A stretch of 30,753 nt of DNA from DAIMFL01 sp964372215 (GCA_964372215.1 CAYJQC010000042.1:1-30753), one strand, 5' to 3'; positions 6,617-13,872 are shown, counted from the stretch's first letter. The notes: generated by a model not told the origin, from the sequence alone. Made by a program: numbers and translations.

Positions 6617-7842
6617 CGCTCGAGCGCCGCCGGACGCGCCGGCTGGCGCCGCGCCAGCGCCGCCTCGCAGGCATCGGCGATGCCGGCGACCGCGACGGCG
6701 GTGTCGTGACCGGCATGGCGGTCGGCGAAGTCGCGCGCCGCCTCGGCGATCGCGGGCGCATCGAGCAGGCGGCGGATGGCGAGGCCATGACGGTCCGCAA
6801 CCTCCTCGCCGGCGGCCACGCCCAGGGCCAGGCCCTGGGTCGCCAGTCGATGGGTGAGCAGGCGCTGTTCGGCATGCCGCGGCAGCAGCAGCAGCGGCAC
6901 CCCGGCGCGCAGCGCGCCGGTCGCGGTGCCATGGCCGGCATGGCAGACGACCAGCCGCGCCGCGCGGGCGACCCGCTCGAAGTCGAGCGGCGCCGCCGCG
7001 ACCCTGAGGGTCGGTGCCGACAGGGCGCGCAGCCTTGCCCGCGGCAGGTCGCGGGCATAGAGAATCGCCGGCAATCCAAGCCCGGCGAGATCGCGGGCCA
7101 AGGCGTCGAGCCCGTCATAGCCGCCTTCGACGAAGGCGAAGATGCGTTCGCCCGGGCCGGCCGGCCAGTCCGGCGCGAGCGCGCCGACGGTGCCCTCGAT
7201 CGCGCCCCAGTAGCGCAGCCCGGCGCGGGCGCCGTAGTGATCGGTCTCCGGGAAGGTAGCCAGGATGTCGGCTTCGGCATCGAACAGGTCGGTGAGGCGG
7301 TCGAGCGGTGCCGCGCGGTGGCCCGCCAGCACGGCGTTAACCAGGCCCAGGGTTTGGGTCTCGGCGCGCAGCAGGACCCGCGGATCGACCGGCGACCAGG
7401 GCGTGGTGCAGGGCAGCGGCGAGATGGCCGGCGGCACCGACCAGCCGGTGCCGTAGCGCAAGGTCGGCACGCCACAGCAGCGCGCGGCCAGGGCCGCGGT
7501 CGGCGCGTGCTCGAGCACCACCAGATCGGGCTGCCACAGTTCGTAGAGCCGCCGCCAGCCTTCGACCAGCGCGGCAAGGGCCGGGGCGGCATGGAAGCCG
7601 CAGCGCCGGATCACGCCGGCATAGCTCGGCACCGCCGGCATCGGCGGCAGCCGGCCGAGCCAGACCGGCGCCTGCAGCAGGCTGAAGCCATGCCGGCCCA
7701 GCACGGTCTGCCCGCGCGGCAGCTCGCGGACCACGAACTGCACCTGGTGGCCGCGCCCGCGCAGGGCGAGCGCCACCGGCAGCAGTCTGCTGAGATGGGC
7801 GAAGTTGGACCCGAGTTCCCAGGCCATCAGGACCCGGCTCAT
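6613..7842 (-). CDS. UGT-like (GT1 family) glycosyltransferase
   Basis: This 409-residue protein has the two-Rossmann GT-B layout. The N-terminal half opens MSRVLMAWELGSNFAHLSRL, the acceptor-binding glycine-rich loop, with LLPVALALRGRGHQVQFV following. The C-terminal half has the nucleotide-sugar-binding signature of UDP-glycosyltransferases: VVCHAGHGTATGALRAGVP then LLLPRHAEQRLLTHRL, corresponding to HGGxGTxxEALxxGVPxLxxPxxxDQ. No signal peptide or membrane span is apparent, so it should act in the cytoplasm or at the inner membrane surface. It is the first gene of a minus-strand pair with mtgA, overlapping it by four bases. Family assignment is good; donor sugar and acceptor (lipid, carotenoid, sterol-like or cell-wall precursor) cannot be inferred. 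Confidence 0.85.
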   Translation of the reverse strand: MSRVLMAWELGSNFAHLSRLLPVALALRGRGHQVQFVVRELPRGQTVLGRHGFSLLQAPVWLGRLPPMPAVPSYAGVIRRCGFHAAPALAALVEGWRRLYELWQPDLVVLEHAPTAALAARCCGVPTLRYGTGWSVPPAISPLPCTTPWSPVDPRVLLRAETQTLGLVNAVLAGHRAAPLDRLTDLFDAEADILATFPETDHYGARAGLRYWGAIEGTVGALAPDWPAGPGERIFAFVEGGYDGLDALARDLAGLGLPAILYARDLPRARLRALSAPTLRVAAAPLDFERVARAARLVVCHAGHGTATGALRAGVPLLLLPRHAEQRLLTHRLATQGLALGVAAGEEVADRHGLAIRRLLDAPAIAEAARDFADRHAGHDTAVAVAGIADACEAALARRQPARPAALER

Positions 7843-7890
7843 CCGCTAACCCGCCCCATTGCCGCTCCGTCGATTGCGCTCCCCCCCCAC

Positions 7891-8010
7891 GCCGCACGGG
7901 CCGCGCCGCACGGGCCGCGCCGCACCGGCCGCGCGACCGCGGCAGTCGGCCTTGATAGCACGCCGCACGCCGCCCGGACTACTCGCCGCCCGGACTACTC
8001 GCCGCCCGGA
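7891..8010. repeat. Two short GC-rich tandem repeats
   Basis: A 14-base unit GCCGCACGGGCCGC occurs three times end to end at 7891-7904, 7905-7918 and 7919-7932, the last with one change. Further on, a 16-base unit CGCCCGGACTACTCGC occurs at 7971-7986 and 7987-8002, followed by half a copy to 8010. They fill most of the spacer between the glycosyltransferase and mmcB, just before the mmcB promoter. Such arrays expand and shrink by slippage; no function is evident. Confidence 0.8.
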
Positions 8011-8023
8011 CGGCCCGCTGACG

Positions 8024-8043
8024 TGCTATGCTCCGGCTTCCCA
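8024..8043 (+). promoter_or_regulatory. Probable leaderless promoter of mmcB
   Basis: TGCTATGCT, an extended -10-like element near 8023-8032, lies about ten bases before the ATG at 8043, with TTGATA near 7951 too far away to be a standard -35. No Shine-Dalgarno sequence precedes either candidate start. The spacing would place the transcript start at or very near the ATG, as in leaderless mRNAs common in high-GC Alphaproteobacteria. Inference only. Confidence 0.35.
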
Positions 8044-8480
8044 TGCCGGACGCGACCCTCGCCGTTTCCGCCGACCTGCTCGCCCGCGGCGTCTGCCGCG
8101 CGGTCGAGGCGCTCGGGTATGCCGCGCTCACCGAGTTCCCGCTCGGCAACGGCCGGCGCGTCGACGTGATCGCCGTCGCCGGCGGCGGCGAGACCCTGAT
8201 CGTCGAGATCAAGTCGTCGGTCGCCGATTTCCGCGCCGACCGCAAGTGGATGGAATACGTGCCCTATTGCGACCTGTTCTACTTCGCGGTGCCGGACGGG
8301 TTTCCGCAGGCGCTGCTGCCGGCGGATTGCGGGCTGATGGTGGCCGACGGCTACGGCGCGGCGGTCCTGCGCGAGGCGCCGCGCCGGACGATGAATGCCA
8401 GCCGCCGGCGCGCCCTCACCCTGCGGCTCGCCCTGACCGCCAGCCAGCGGCTGCGCCGGACGCTCGATCCCAGGCTGTAG
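8043..8480 (+). CDS. mmcB: MmcB-family DNA repair protein
   Basis: This 145-residue protein has the nuclease-like core of the MmcB family: VEALGYAALTEFPLGNGRRVDVIAV, then ETLIVEIKSSVADFRADRKW with the D-(x)n-E-x-K pattern of a PD-(D/E)XK fold, and YCDLFYFAVPDGFP followed by the GLMVADGYGAAVLREAP strand. MmcB was described in Caulobacter as a mitomycin-C-inducible factor linked to translesion and recombination repair. The ATG at 8043 was preferred over the in-frame ATG at 8028 because a -10-like element overlaps the latter; both give almost the same protein. It stands alone on the plus strand between two minus-strand genes. No SOS box was recognised in the spacer. Confidence 0.85.
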   Translation: MPDATLAVSADLLARGVCRAVEALGYAALTEFPLGNGRRVDVIAVAGGGETLIVEIKSSVADFRADRKWMEYVPYCDLFYFAVPDGFPQALLPADCGLMVADGYGAAVLREAPRRTMNASRRRALTLRLALTASQRLRRTLDPRL

Positions 8481-8496
8481 CGGGCCGCCGCACCGA

Positions 8497-9261
8497 TCAG
8501 GTCTGCAGGAAACGCTCGGCGACGCCGCCATCGGCGGCCTCGAGCACGAGCGCGGTCAGGCAGCCGCTGGCATAGGCTCCGGTGTCGATGCCGATGCGGT
8601 TGGCGCGCCGCTCCGGCCGCCGCCGGATGCTGTGGCCATGGACCACCACGGCGCCGTGATCGGCATCGGAGTCGAGAAAGGCGTCGCGGATCCAGATCAG
8701 GTCGGTGCGCTCCTGGGCGTCGAGCGGCACGCCCGGACGCACGCCGGCATGGGCGAAGAAGTAGCTGCCGGCGCGGAAGCTCTCGGCGAGCCCGGCGAGA
8801 AAGGCGCGATGGCGCGCCGGCAGGTGCCGCCGGAAGGCGCGCTGCAGCGCGATCATGTGGTCCTCGTCCGGCGCCCGTGCCAGCGGATCGATGCCATAGC
8901 TCGCGATCGCGGCGGCGCCGCCATTGGCCATCCAGGAGTCGCCGAGGCTTTCGTCGTCGAGGAATCGCAGGAGATAGTCCTCGTGATTGCCGACGAGATG
9001 CACCGCCTCGAGGCCGTCGAGCGGGCCGTCGAGCAGCATCGCGACGACGTCGCGCGAATCCGGACCGCGATCGACGTAGTCGCCGAGATAGACGACGAGG
9101 CGCCGCGATGCCGGGCGCGCCGCCGCGTCCGCGGCGATCTTCCCGTGCAGCTCGGCCAGCAGGTCGGCGCGGCCATGGATGTCGCCGATCGCATAGACCA
9201 GCCAGCCCTCGGGCAGGCTGGCGCCCGGGCGAACAACCGCGTCGTCGTTCCGCTTCGTCAT
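8497..9261 (-). CDS. Metallophosphoesterase, Ser/Thr protein phosphatase type
   Basis: This 254-residue cytoplasmic enzyme has the full bimetal phosphoesterase signature of the bacterial PphA/ApaH-like group: GDIHG at 26-30, GDYVDRG at 60-66, GNHE at 91-94, a metal-ligand histidine in FFAHAGVRPG (about 171) and VVHGHS at 207-211. Phosphoprotein phosphatases of this size (PphA/PphB in E. coli) use two metals to remove phosphate from Ser, Thr or His; a diadenosine-tetraphosphatase role is also possible. ATG 9261-9259 was chosen because a GGATGGG stretch lies directly upstream and the conserved fold begins soon after; the frame extends further without similarity. It is 67 bases downstream of the HD-GYP-type sensor on the same strand and may be cotranscribed with it. 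Confidence 0.9.
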   Translation of the reverse strand: MTKRNDDAVVRPGASLPEGWLVYAIGDIHGRADLLAELHGKIAADAAARPASRRLVVYLGDYVDRGPDSRDVVAMLLDGPLDGLEAVHLVGNHEDYLLRFLDDESLGDSWMANGGAAAIASYGIDPLARAPDEDHMIALQRAFRRHLPARHRAFLAGLAESFRAGSYFFAHAGVRPGVPLDAQERTDLIWIRDAFLDSDADHGAVVVHGHSIRRRPERRANRIGIDTGAYASGCLTALVLEAADGGVAERFLQT

Positions 9262-9328
9262 CCCATCCGTGACCGCTTCATGCGCCGCAGCGTTCGGGTG
9301 AATCTGCGTCCGGCGCGCAGCGATGGTG

Positions 9329-11452
9329 TCAGCCGGCGTCCGGACCCTGCAGGCCGGCGAGCTCGTCGCGGCCCCCGCGATTGTCCAGCCAGTTGATGAA
9401 AGCCGCAACCACGCTGAGGTCGAACTGGGTGCCGACCAGACGCAACAGTTGCTCGACCGCCTGGTCGATCGACAGCGCGGCGCGATGGGCGCGCGGGCTG
9501 ACCATGCCGACGAAGGCATTGCAGACGGCGATGATCCGGGCGGTGACCAGGATCTCGCTGCCGGCCAGGCCCTCGGGCATGCCGGTGCCGTCCCAATGGG
9601 CCTGGGCCTGGCGCAGCGTCGCCACCACCGGCCCGTCGAAATCGACGTTCTGCAGGAGATCGGCGCCGGCCTGCAGGCTTTGACGCACCTCCTGCCGCTC
9701 GGCCTCGCTGAGCTGGCCGCTACGGGTCAGCAGCTCGCGGTCGATCAGGATCTTGCCAAGATTGAGCAGGTTGCCGGCGATCTCCGCCGTCTCGACTTCG
9801 CGGACGTCGAGCCCCATCTCGGCGGCGACCGCGCGGGCGATCAGCGCCACCCGGGTCGAATGCGCCGCGGCATAGGGGTCGCGACGGTCGACCACGTCGA
9901 CCAGCGCGCGCACCAGCTGGGACTGGATGCGACCGCGCCGCTCGCGCTCGGTCACCGCCTCGGTGATGTCGCTCTCGACCACCAGCACGCCGCGCGGCGT
10001 CTCGGTGCTGGCCTCGACGGGAATATGCTCGGACTGCAGGACATGGGACGCGCCGCCGAACTCGACCCGCGCCACCTCGGACACCCGATGGCCATGCTCC
10101 AGCGCCTGGCGGCTGAGCGCCAGATGACGCTTCGCGGCATCCGGGCCGATCACGTTGGCGATCGGCTTGCCCAGCATCTCGGCGGCCGGGATGCCGGCGC
10201 GCTGGCTGGCCAGGCTGTTGGCGAAGCGATAGCAGCCGGCCTCGTCCAGGATGAAGATCGCGGTCGGCTGGCTGTCGGTGACCAGCCCCAGCAGATTGCG
10301 CTGATGCTCGAAGCGCTCCGCCATCATGCGGAACCCCTCGGCCGCGCGCGCCGCGCGCCGCGAGCTGCCATGCCACCAGAAGGCCAGCATGGCCGCCGCC
10401 GCCGCGACCACCGACGCCACCAGGATCAGGGTCAGCCGGGTGAGGCGCGCCTCGCTGTCGGCCAGGGCCTCCTGGCGCTCGATCTCGTACATCAGCGTCC
10501 ACGGCACCGCCGCGAAGCTGCGGGCGGTCACCAGCACATCACGACTCTTGTAGTCGCGGCGGATCGCGAAGCCGCCCGGCGTCTCGATCGCGAACGCGGC
10601 GTCGAGCGCCGCGGTGTCGCGCGCCATCCTGAAGGTGAGCGGCGGGGTGCCGTCGGCGAGCGGCGACAAATACTCGAGGGCGCCATCGGTCGGGCGCACC
10701 AGCACCGCCCGCGCCGTCGCCGAGGTCTCGCCCGGCTGCTTGAGCAGCGGATAGAGCTCGTCCGCCACCTCCTTGACGCCGAGCACGTAGCCGATCTGGC
10801 TGCTGGCGCCGGGATCGGTCTGCACCGCGAAGACCGGCGCGGCGAAGGCCATGGCCGGATGGCCGGCGCCGTCGAGGTGAATGTCCATGATGCCGCGCTG
10901 GCCGAGGGTCAGGCCGGCGACGAAGGCCGCCAGGTCACCCTCGATCGGCGGCATCTCCGGGGTCGCGACCAGCGGCCGTCCGGTGGCATCGAGCAGCGCC
11001 AAGCCGGCGATCCCGACCCGCTGCACGTTGGCGCGCACGGTGCCGGCGGGCGCGGCCGCGGCAAAACCGCCGCGCTCGGCGGTCACCACCAGCAGGTTGC
11101 GCAGGTAGTCGGCCTGGGCCTCGGCCAGCAGGTCGCGCTCGGTCTGGTCCGCGGCGAGGGCGAGCTGGGAGGCATAGATCTGCAGCGAGGCGTTCTCGGC
11201 CAGCGCCGTCATCTCGTCGAGCTGGGCGCCGAGCCAGGAATCGACCGCGGCGGCGCGGCTGTCGGCGACGATGCCGAGGCGGACCTGCCAGGTGCGCAGG
11301 TCGCGCTCGCGTTCATCCGCGGCGAAGCGCAGCACCAGCATGACGCCGATGGCGGCGGCGATCAGCAGCACGAGCGCGCCGACGGCCAGGGTGCGGTCGA
11401 TGCCGCCCCATCCCCCGCCCTTCGCCTCGCCTGTCGGCCCGGATTGCGCCAC
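9329..11452 (-). CDS. Membrane sensor with PAS and degenerate HD-GYP domain
   Basis: This protein has about 707 residues if it starts at GTG 11452-11450, which follows a GGGGGCAGGA stretch; the frame stays open to a GTG at 11545. Two membrane helices (about 21-41 and 340-360) enclose a roughly 300-residue periplasmic Cache-like sensing region. A PAS domain follows (about 390-500: TAIFILDEAGCYRFANSLAS), then an HD-GYP domain (about 515-685). HD-GYP proteins normally hydrolyse cyclic-di-GMP. Here the LLHDIGK motif reads NLLNLGK (HD replaced by LN), the HHE before the GYP region reads AQA, GYP is GMP, and the later FDA-type motif is CNAFVG; only the first histidine (AAHSTRV) and the WDGTG core remain. 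The enzyme is almost surely inactive, and a nucleotide-binding or partner-binding role is more likely. It is divergent from a LapG-like peptidase. Confidence 0.85.
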   Translation of the reverse strand: MAQSGPTGEAKGGGWGGIDRTLAVGALVLLIAAAIGVMLVLRFAADERERDLRTWQVRLGIVADSRAAAVDSWLGAQLDEMTALAENASLQIYASQLALAADQTERDLLAEAQADYLRNLLVVTAERGGFAAAAPAGTVRANVQRVGIAGLALLDATGRPLVATPEMPPIEGDLAAFVAGLTLGQRGIMDIHLDGAGHPAMAFAAPVFAVQTDPGASSQIGYVLGVKEVADELYPLLKQPGETSATARAVLVRPTDGALEYLSPLADGTPPLTFRMARDTAALDAAFAIETPGGFAIRRDYKSRDVLVTARSFAAVPWTLMYEIERQEALADSEARLTRLTLILVASVVAAAAAMLAFWWHGSSRRAARAAEGFRMMAERFEHQRNLLGLVTDSQPTAIFILDEAGCYRFANSLASQRAGIPAAEMLGKPIANVIGPDAAKRHLALSRQALEHGHRVSEVARVEFGGASHVLQSEHIPVEASTETPRGVLVVESDITEAVTERERRGRIQSQLVRALVDVVDRRDPYAAAHSTRVALIARAVAAEMGLDVREVETAEIAGNLLNLGKILIDRELLTRSGQLSEAERQEVRQSLQAGADLLQNVDFDGPVVATLRQAQAHWDGTGMPEGLAGSEILVTARIIAVCNAFVGMVSPRAHRAALSIDQAVEQLLRLVGTQFDLSVVAAFINWLDNRGGRDELAGLQGPDAG

Positions 11453-11477
11453 GCGTCCTGCCCCCGATTCGCCGGCG

Positions 11478-11491
11478 ACTATAGCACAGGG
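11478..11491 (-). promoter_or_regulatory. Possible -10 element for the HD-GYP sensor gene
   Basis: On the minus strand the sequence TGTGCTATAGT (11488-11478) is a good extended -10 element and stands about 26 bases before the chosen GTG start at 11452. It supports a start downstream of it and against the longer frame beginning at 11545. No clear -35 partner was found. Confidence 0.45.
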
Positions 11492-11566
11492 AAAACCGCA
11501 GCCCGGCGGCGCCGGTCCGGCCGCGGGCGCCCGAGTCGCCGCCACCCCGATATGACCCGGGCAGCG

Positions 11567-11581
11567 TTAACGGAGCCTTGA
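11567..11581. promoter_or_regulatory. CtrA-like box before the LapG-like gene
   Basis: TTAA-CGGAGCC-TTGA matches the alphaproteobacterial cell-cycle regulator CtrA consensus TTAA-N7-TTAA at seven of eight positions and lies 53 bases before the ATG at 11634. Similar near-matches occur before the next gene and before the Sel1-repeat gene. Binding is inferred from the consensus only. Confidence 0.35.
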
Positions 11582-11633
11582 CGCGCCGCCGCCTAAGGTC
11601 GGCACCCCTGCTGTCTGGCAGTCGGAACAGCCG

Positions 11634-12290
11634 ATGAATCGCCTATTGCCACCCCGCCCCCGGCGCTCGCGCGGCCTTGCGGCAGTCCTGCTCGCCGCCT
11701 GGGCCGCGACGGCCGGCCTGGCGCCCGCCGCCGGCGCAGCCACCTATCCCGCACTGTTCGGCACCCGCGAGATTCATTCCAGCAATCTCAAGCTGTTTCC
11801 CAAGTGGCGGGAGATGGGCGCCCGGTTCCACGACGAGCAGAGCGGCTGCGCCTATCCGCTGTGCGACCAGAAGTACTGGAAGAAGCTGTTCGACGACCTG
11901 TCCGGCGCCGACCGCACGACCCAGATCAATACGATCAACCGGGTCATGAACGAACGGCGCTACATCATCGACCCCATCAACTGGAGCCTGCCGGACTACT
12001 GGGCCACGCCGTTCCAGTTCCTGCGCAAGAACGGCGACTGCGAGGACTATGCGATCGCCAAGTTCATGGCGCTGCGCGCGCTCGGCTTCGAGAATGCCGA
12101 GATGCGGATCGTCGTGCTCAACGACCTCAATCTCGGCATCGCCCACGCCATCCTGGTGGTCTATCTCGACGGCAAGGCGCTGGTGCTCGACAACCAGATC
12201 GCGTCGGTCGTGCCGGCGGACAGCATCCGCCACTATCAGCCGGTGTACTCGGTCAACGAGGACGGCTGGTGGCTGCATCGGCCCGGATGA
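11634..12290 (+). CDS. LapG-like (BTLCP) periplasmic cysteine peptidase
   Basis: This 218-residue protein has a Sec-type N-terminus (basic residues, then a hydrophobic stretch to about 30, AGAA at the likely cleavage site). The mature part is a bacterial transglutaminase-like cysteine peptidase with the catalytic triad visible: Cys136 in NGDCEDYAIAKF, His171 in GIAHAILVVY and Asp186 in VLDNQI. In Pseudomonas and Legionella, LapG cuts large surface adhesins at a Thr-Ala-Ala-Gly-type site and is held inactive by LapD, a membrane receptor with degenerate GGDEF and EAL domains that binds cyclic-di-GMP. The next gene here encodes degenerate GGDEF and EAL domains, and the divergent gene a degenerate HD-GYP. 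No adhesin or type I secretion gene is in view. The family call is firm; the LapG role is inferred from context. Confidence 0.9.
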   Translation: MNRLLPPRPRRSRGLAAVLLAAWAATAGLAPAAGAATYPALFGTREIHSSNLKLFPKWREMGARFHDEQSGCAYPLCDQKYWKKLFDDLSGADRTTQINTINRVMNERRYIIDPINWSLPDYWATPFQFLRKNGDCEDYAIAKFMALRALGFENAEMRIVVLNDLNLGIAHAILVVYLDGKALVLDNQIASVVPADSIRHYQPVYSVNEDGWWLHRPG

Positions 12291-12327
12291 GTCGCGCCCC
12301 CGGCCGCCCCAGCTTCGGCCGCCAGGG

Positions 12328-12342
12328 TTAATGGATTGATAA
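12328..12342. promoter_or_regulatory. CtrA-like box before the degenerate GGDEF-EAL gene
   Basis: TTAA-TGGATTG-ATAA matches the CtrA consensus TTAA-N7-TTAA at seven of eight positions, in the 109-base spacer 58 bases before the ATG at 12400. The sequence is AT-rich against a very GC-rich background. It could also contribute to a promoter for the downstream gene. Confidence 0.4.
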
Positions 12343-12399
12343 CCTCGCACTCCTAACCTCTACGCTCCGGGACAAGAAGTCGCAGGGGAAACACGGGGC

Positions 12400-13671
12400 A
12401 TGGGCGCCTGGCGCAAGGAATCGGCTACCGGGCAGGAAAAGCTGCTGCTCGACTACGTGCAGCGCCTCGAGCGGTTCCGCGAGGGGCGCCGCGCCGCCCA
12501 TGTGCATCTGTCGCGGCTGCGCGCCTACAACCGGCGCGACCATCACATGCGGATCGCCGGCACCACCTTCGACCTGCTGATCAAGAAGTTCGACGGCGGA
12601 TTGTTCCGGCTGCAGAGCGGCGACCTGGTGTTCATTGCCAAGGGCGCCACCGTCGCCGACATCGACGAGGCGGTGCTGCGCCTGCGGTTCCTGTTCAGCG
12701 AGGACCCGCTGCTCAACAATCCCGCCAACGAAGGCAAGTTCTGCAGCTGGTACGACCTCGAGTCGGACTACCCGAAGTTCCTGCGCAGCGCCCAGGACAT
12801 GATGGCGTCGCTCGACACCGGATCGGCGGACGGCGCGGAGCCGGAAGCCGACGAGCCGGAGGGCGAACCGCTCGACCCCAGCCATCTCGGCCAGGTCGAG
12901 AAGGCGCTGGTGAGCGCCGACCTCAGCTCGTTCGTTCGCCGCCAGCCGGTGTGCTTCGCGCCGCCCGGCATTCCGCCGCAGCCGCTGTTCCACGAGCTCT
13001 ACATCTCGATCGGCGATCTCACGAAGGCGGTGCTGCCGCGCTACAACCTGACCGCCAACCGCTGGCTGTTCCAGCATCTGACCCAGGTGCTCGACCAGCG
13101 CATGCTGGCCCTCCTGACGTCGAAGAAGGAGATCCGCCAGGTCAAGGACTTCAGCCTGAACCTCAACATCGCCTCGGTGCTGTCGCCCGAGTTCCTGCAG
13201 TTCGATCGCGACATGGGGGCCGAGGTGCGCGGCACCATCGCCATCGAGGTGCAGCCGGTCGACATCTTCGCCGATTTCGGCGCCTTCCTGTTCGCCCGCG
13301 ACTTCCTGAAGGACCGCGGCTACAAGCTGTGCATCGACGGGCTGAAGCACCTGACGCTGCCGCTGATGAACCGCGACTGGCTCGGCGTCGACCTCTTGAA
13401 GTTCCACTGGGGCTTCGATCTGATCGACGACCTCGGCGGCGCGCGCGCGCAGCAGCTCAAGGAGGTGGTGGACCGCATCGGCCGCGACCGCCTGATCCTG
13501 TCGCGCTGCGATTCGCCGGACGCCGCCAAGGCGGGCGCCGCCCTCGGCATCACCATGTATCAGGGCCGCATGATCGACAAGCAGGTGGCGGCCGCCGCGG
13601 CACCGGCCAAACCCGCGCCCGCGGCCAATCCGGCGCCTGCCGCCAAGCCGGCCGCGGCAAAGACCGCCTAG
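12400..13671 (+). CDS. Soluble protein with degenerate GGDEF and EAL domains
   Basis: This 423-residue protein has no membrane segment. Residues about 33-105 read as a reduced GGDEF fold: LFRLQSGDLVFIAKGAT lines up with the RxGGDEF strand-turn, but the catalytic GG-E-F is absent. An acidic linker (about 138-160) follows. Residues about 195-395 follow the order of an EAL domain: FHELYISIGDL where EAL should be, FSLNLNIAS for the asparagine strand, TIAIEVQPVD for the E-T-E strand, GYKLCIDGLKHL where DDFG should be, then LLKFHW and TMYQGRMI for the QG strand. The E-x-L, DD and other metal ligands are not conserved, so neither synthesis nor hydrolysis of cyclic-di-GMP is expected. LapD has the same pair of dead domains, but with a membrane HAMP module. 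The tail is low-complexity Ala/Pro/Lys. Confidence 0.75.
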   Translation: MGAWRKESATGQEKLLLDYVQRLERFREGRRAAHVHLSRLRAYNRRDHHMRIAGTTFDLLIKKFDGGLFRLQSGDLVFIAKGATVADIDEAVLRLRFLFSEDPLLNNPANEGKFCSWYDLESDYPKFLRSAQDMMASLDTGSADGAEPEADEPEGEPLDPSHLGQVEKALVSADLSSFVRRQPVCFAPPGIPPQPLFHELYISIGDLTKAVLPRYNLTANRWLFQHLTQVLDQRMLALLTSKKEIRQVKDFSLNLNIASVLSPEFLQFDRDMGAEVRGTIAIEVQPVDIFADFGAFLFARDFLKDRGYKLCIDGLKHLTLPLMNRDWLGVDLLKFHWGFDLIDDLGGARAQQLKEVVDRIGRDRLILSRCDSPDAAKAGAALGITMYQGRMIDKQVAAAAAPAKPAPAANPAPAAKPAAAKTA

Positions 13672-13770
13672 GGCACGATCCGGTCAAGTTGAATCGACCT
13701 GATCGGTGAATCGTGTCCTTCTTTCGATAGAGTAGAGCGCGATTCACCGATCTGCGATCGGATCATGCTC
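13671..13770. repeat. 100-base palindromic repeat, copy A
   Basis: The element starts on the last base of the preceding stop codon. Outer arms GGGCACGATCCG (13671-13682) and CGGATCATGCTC (13759-13770) pair with two G-T wobbles, and inner arms GATCGGTGAATCG (13701-13713) and CGATTCACCGATC (13740-13752) are perfect 13-base complements around a 26-base loop. A second element with the same outer ends lies at 17724-17773. The GAGCATGATC end sequence resembles dispersed palindromes I recall from many Hyphomicrobiales genomes. It may serve as a transcript end or be a small non-autonomous mobile repeat. The rest of the spacer to 13872 holds no gene. Confidence 0.7.
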
Positions 13771-13872
13771 CGCCGCGAGACGGCAGGCGGGGATTCATGC
13801 CTCGGATTGACTCGATCGGTGGCGCGCCTGGTCCAGTCGCCGCCAGGGACCCGGCGCCGGCGCCCCCCGGGT

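Noticed and set aside
7891..8010. CRISPR array
   Set aside because: The repeats are directly adjacent without unique spacers, and no cas gene is present.
11453..11545. Longer N-terminus for the HD-GYP sensor from GTG 11545
   Set aside because: A good -10 element at 11478-11488 lies inside this part, and a ribosome-site-like GGGGGCAGGA precedes GTG 11452.
9323..11581. 752-codon plus-strand open frame opposite the HD-GYP gene
   Set aside because: It is a shadow of the GC-rich minus-strand gene; the translation is Gly/Arg/His/Gln-rich without any domain, while the opposite strand has clear PAS and HD-GYP motifs.
12400..13671. True LapD homologue
   Set aside because: There is no N-terminal membrane helix, periplasmic domain or HAMP linker; only the two cytoplasmic domains are recognisable, in degenerate form.
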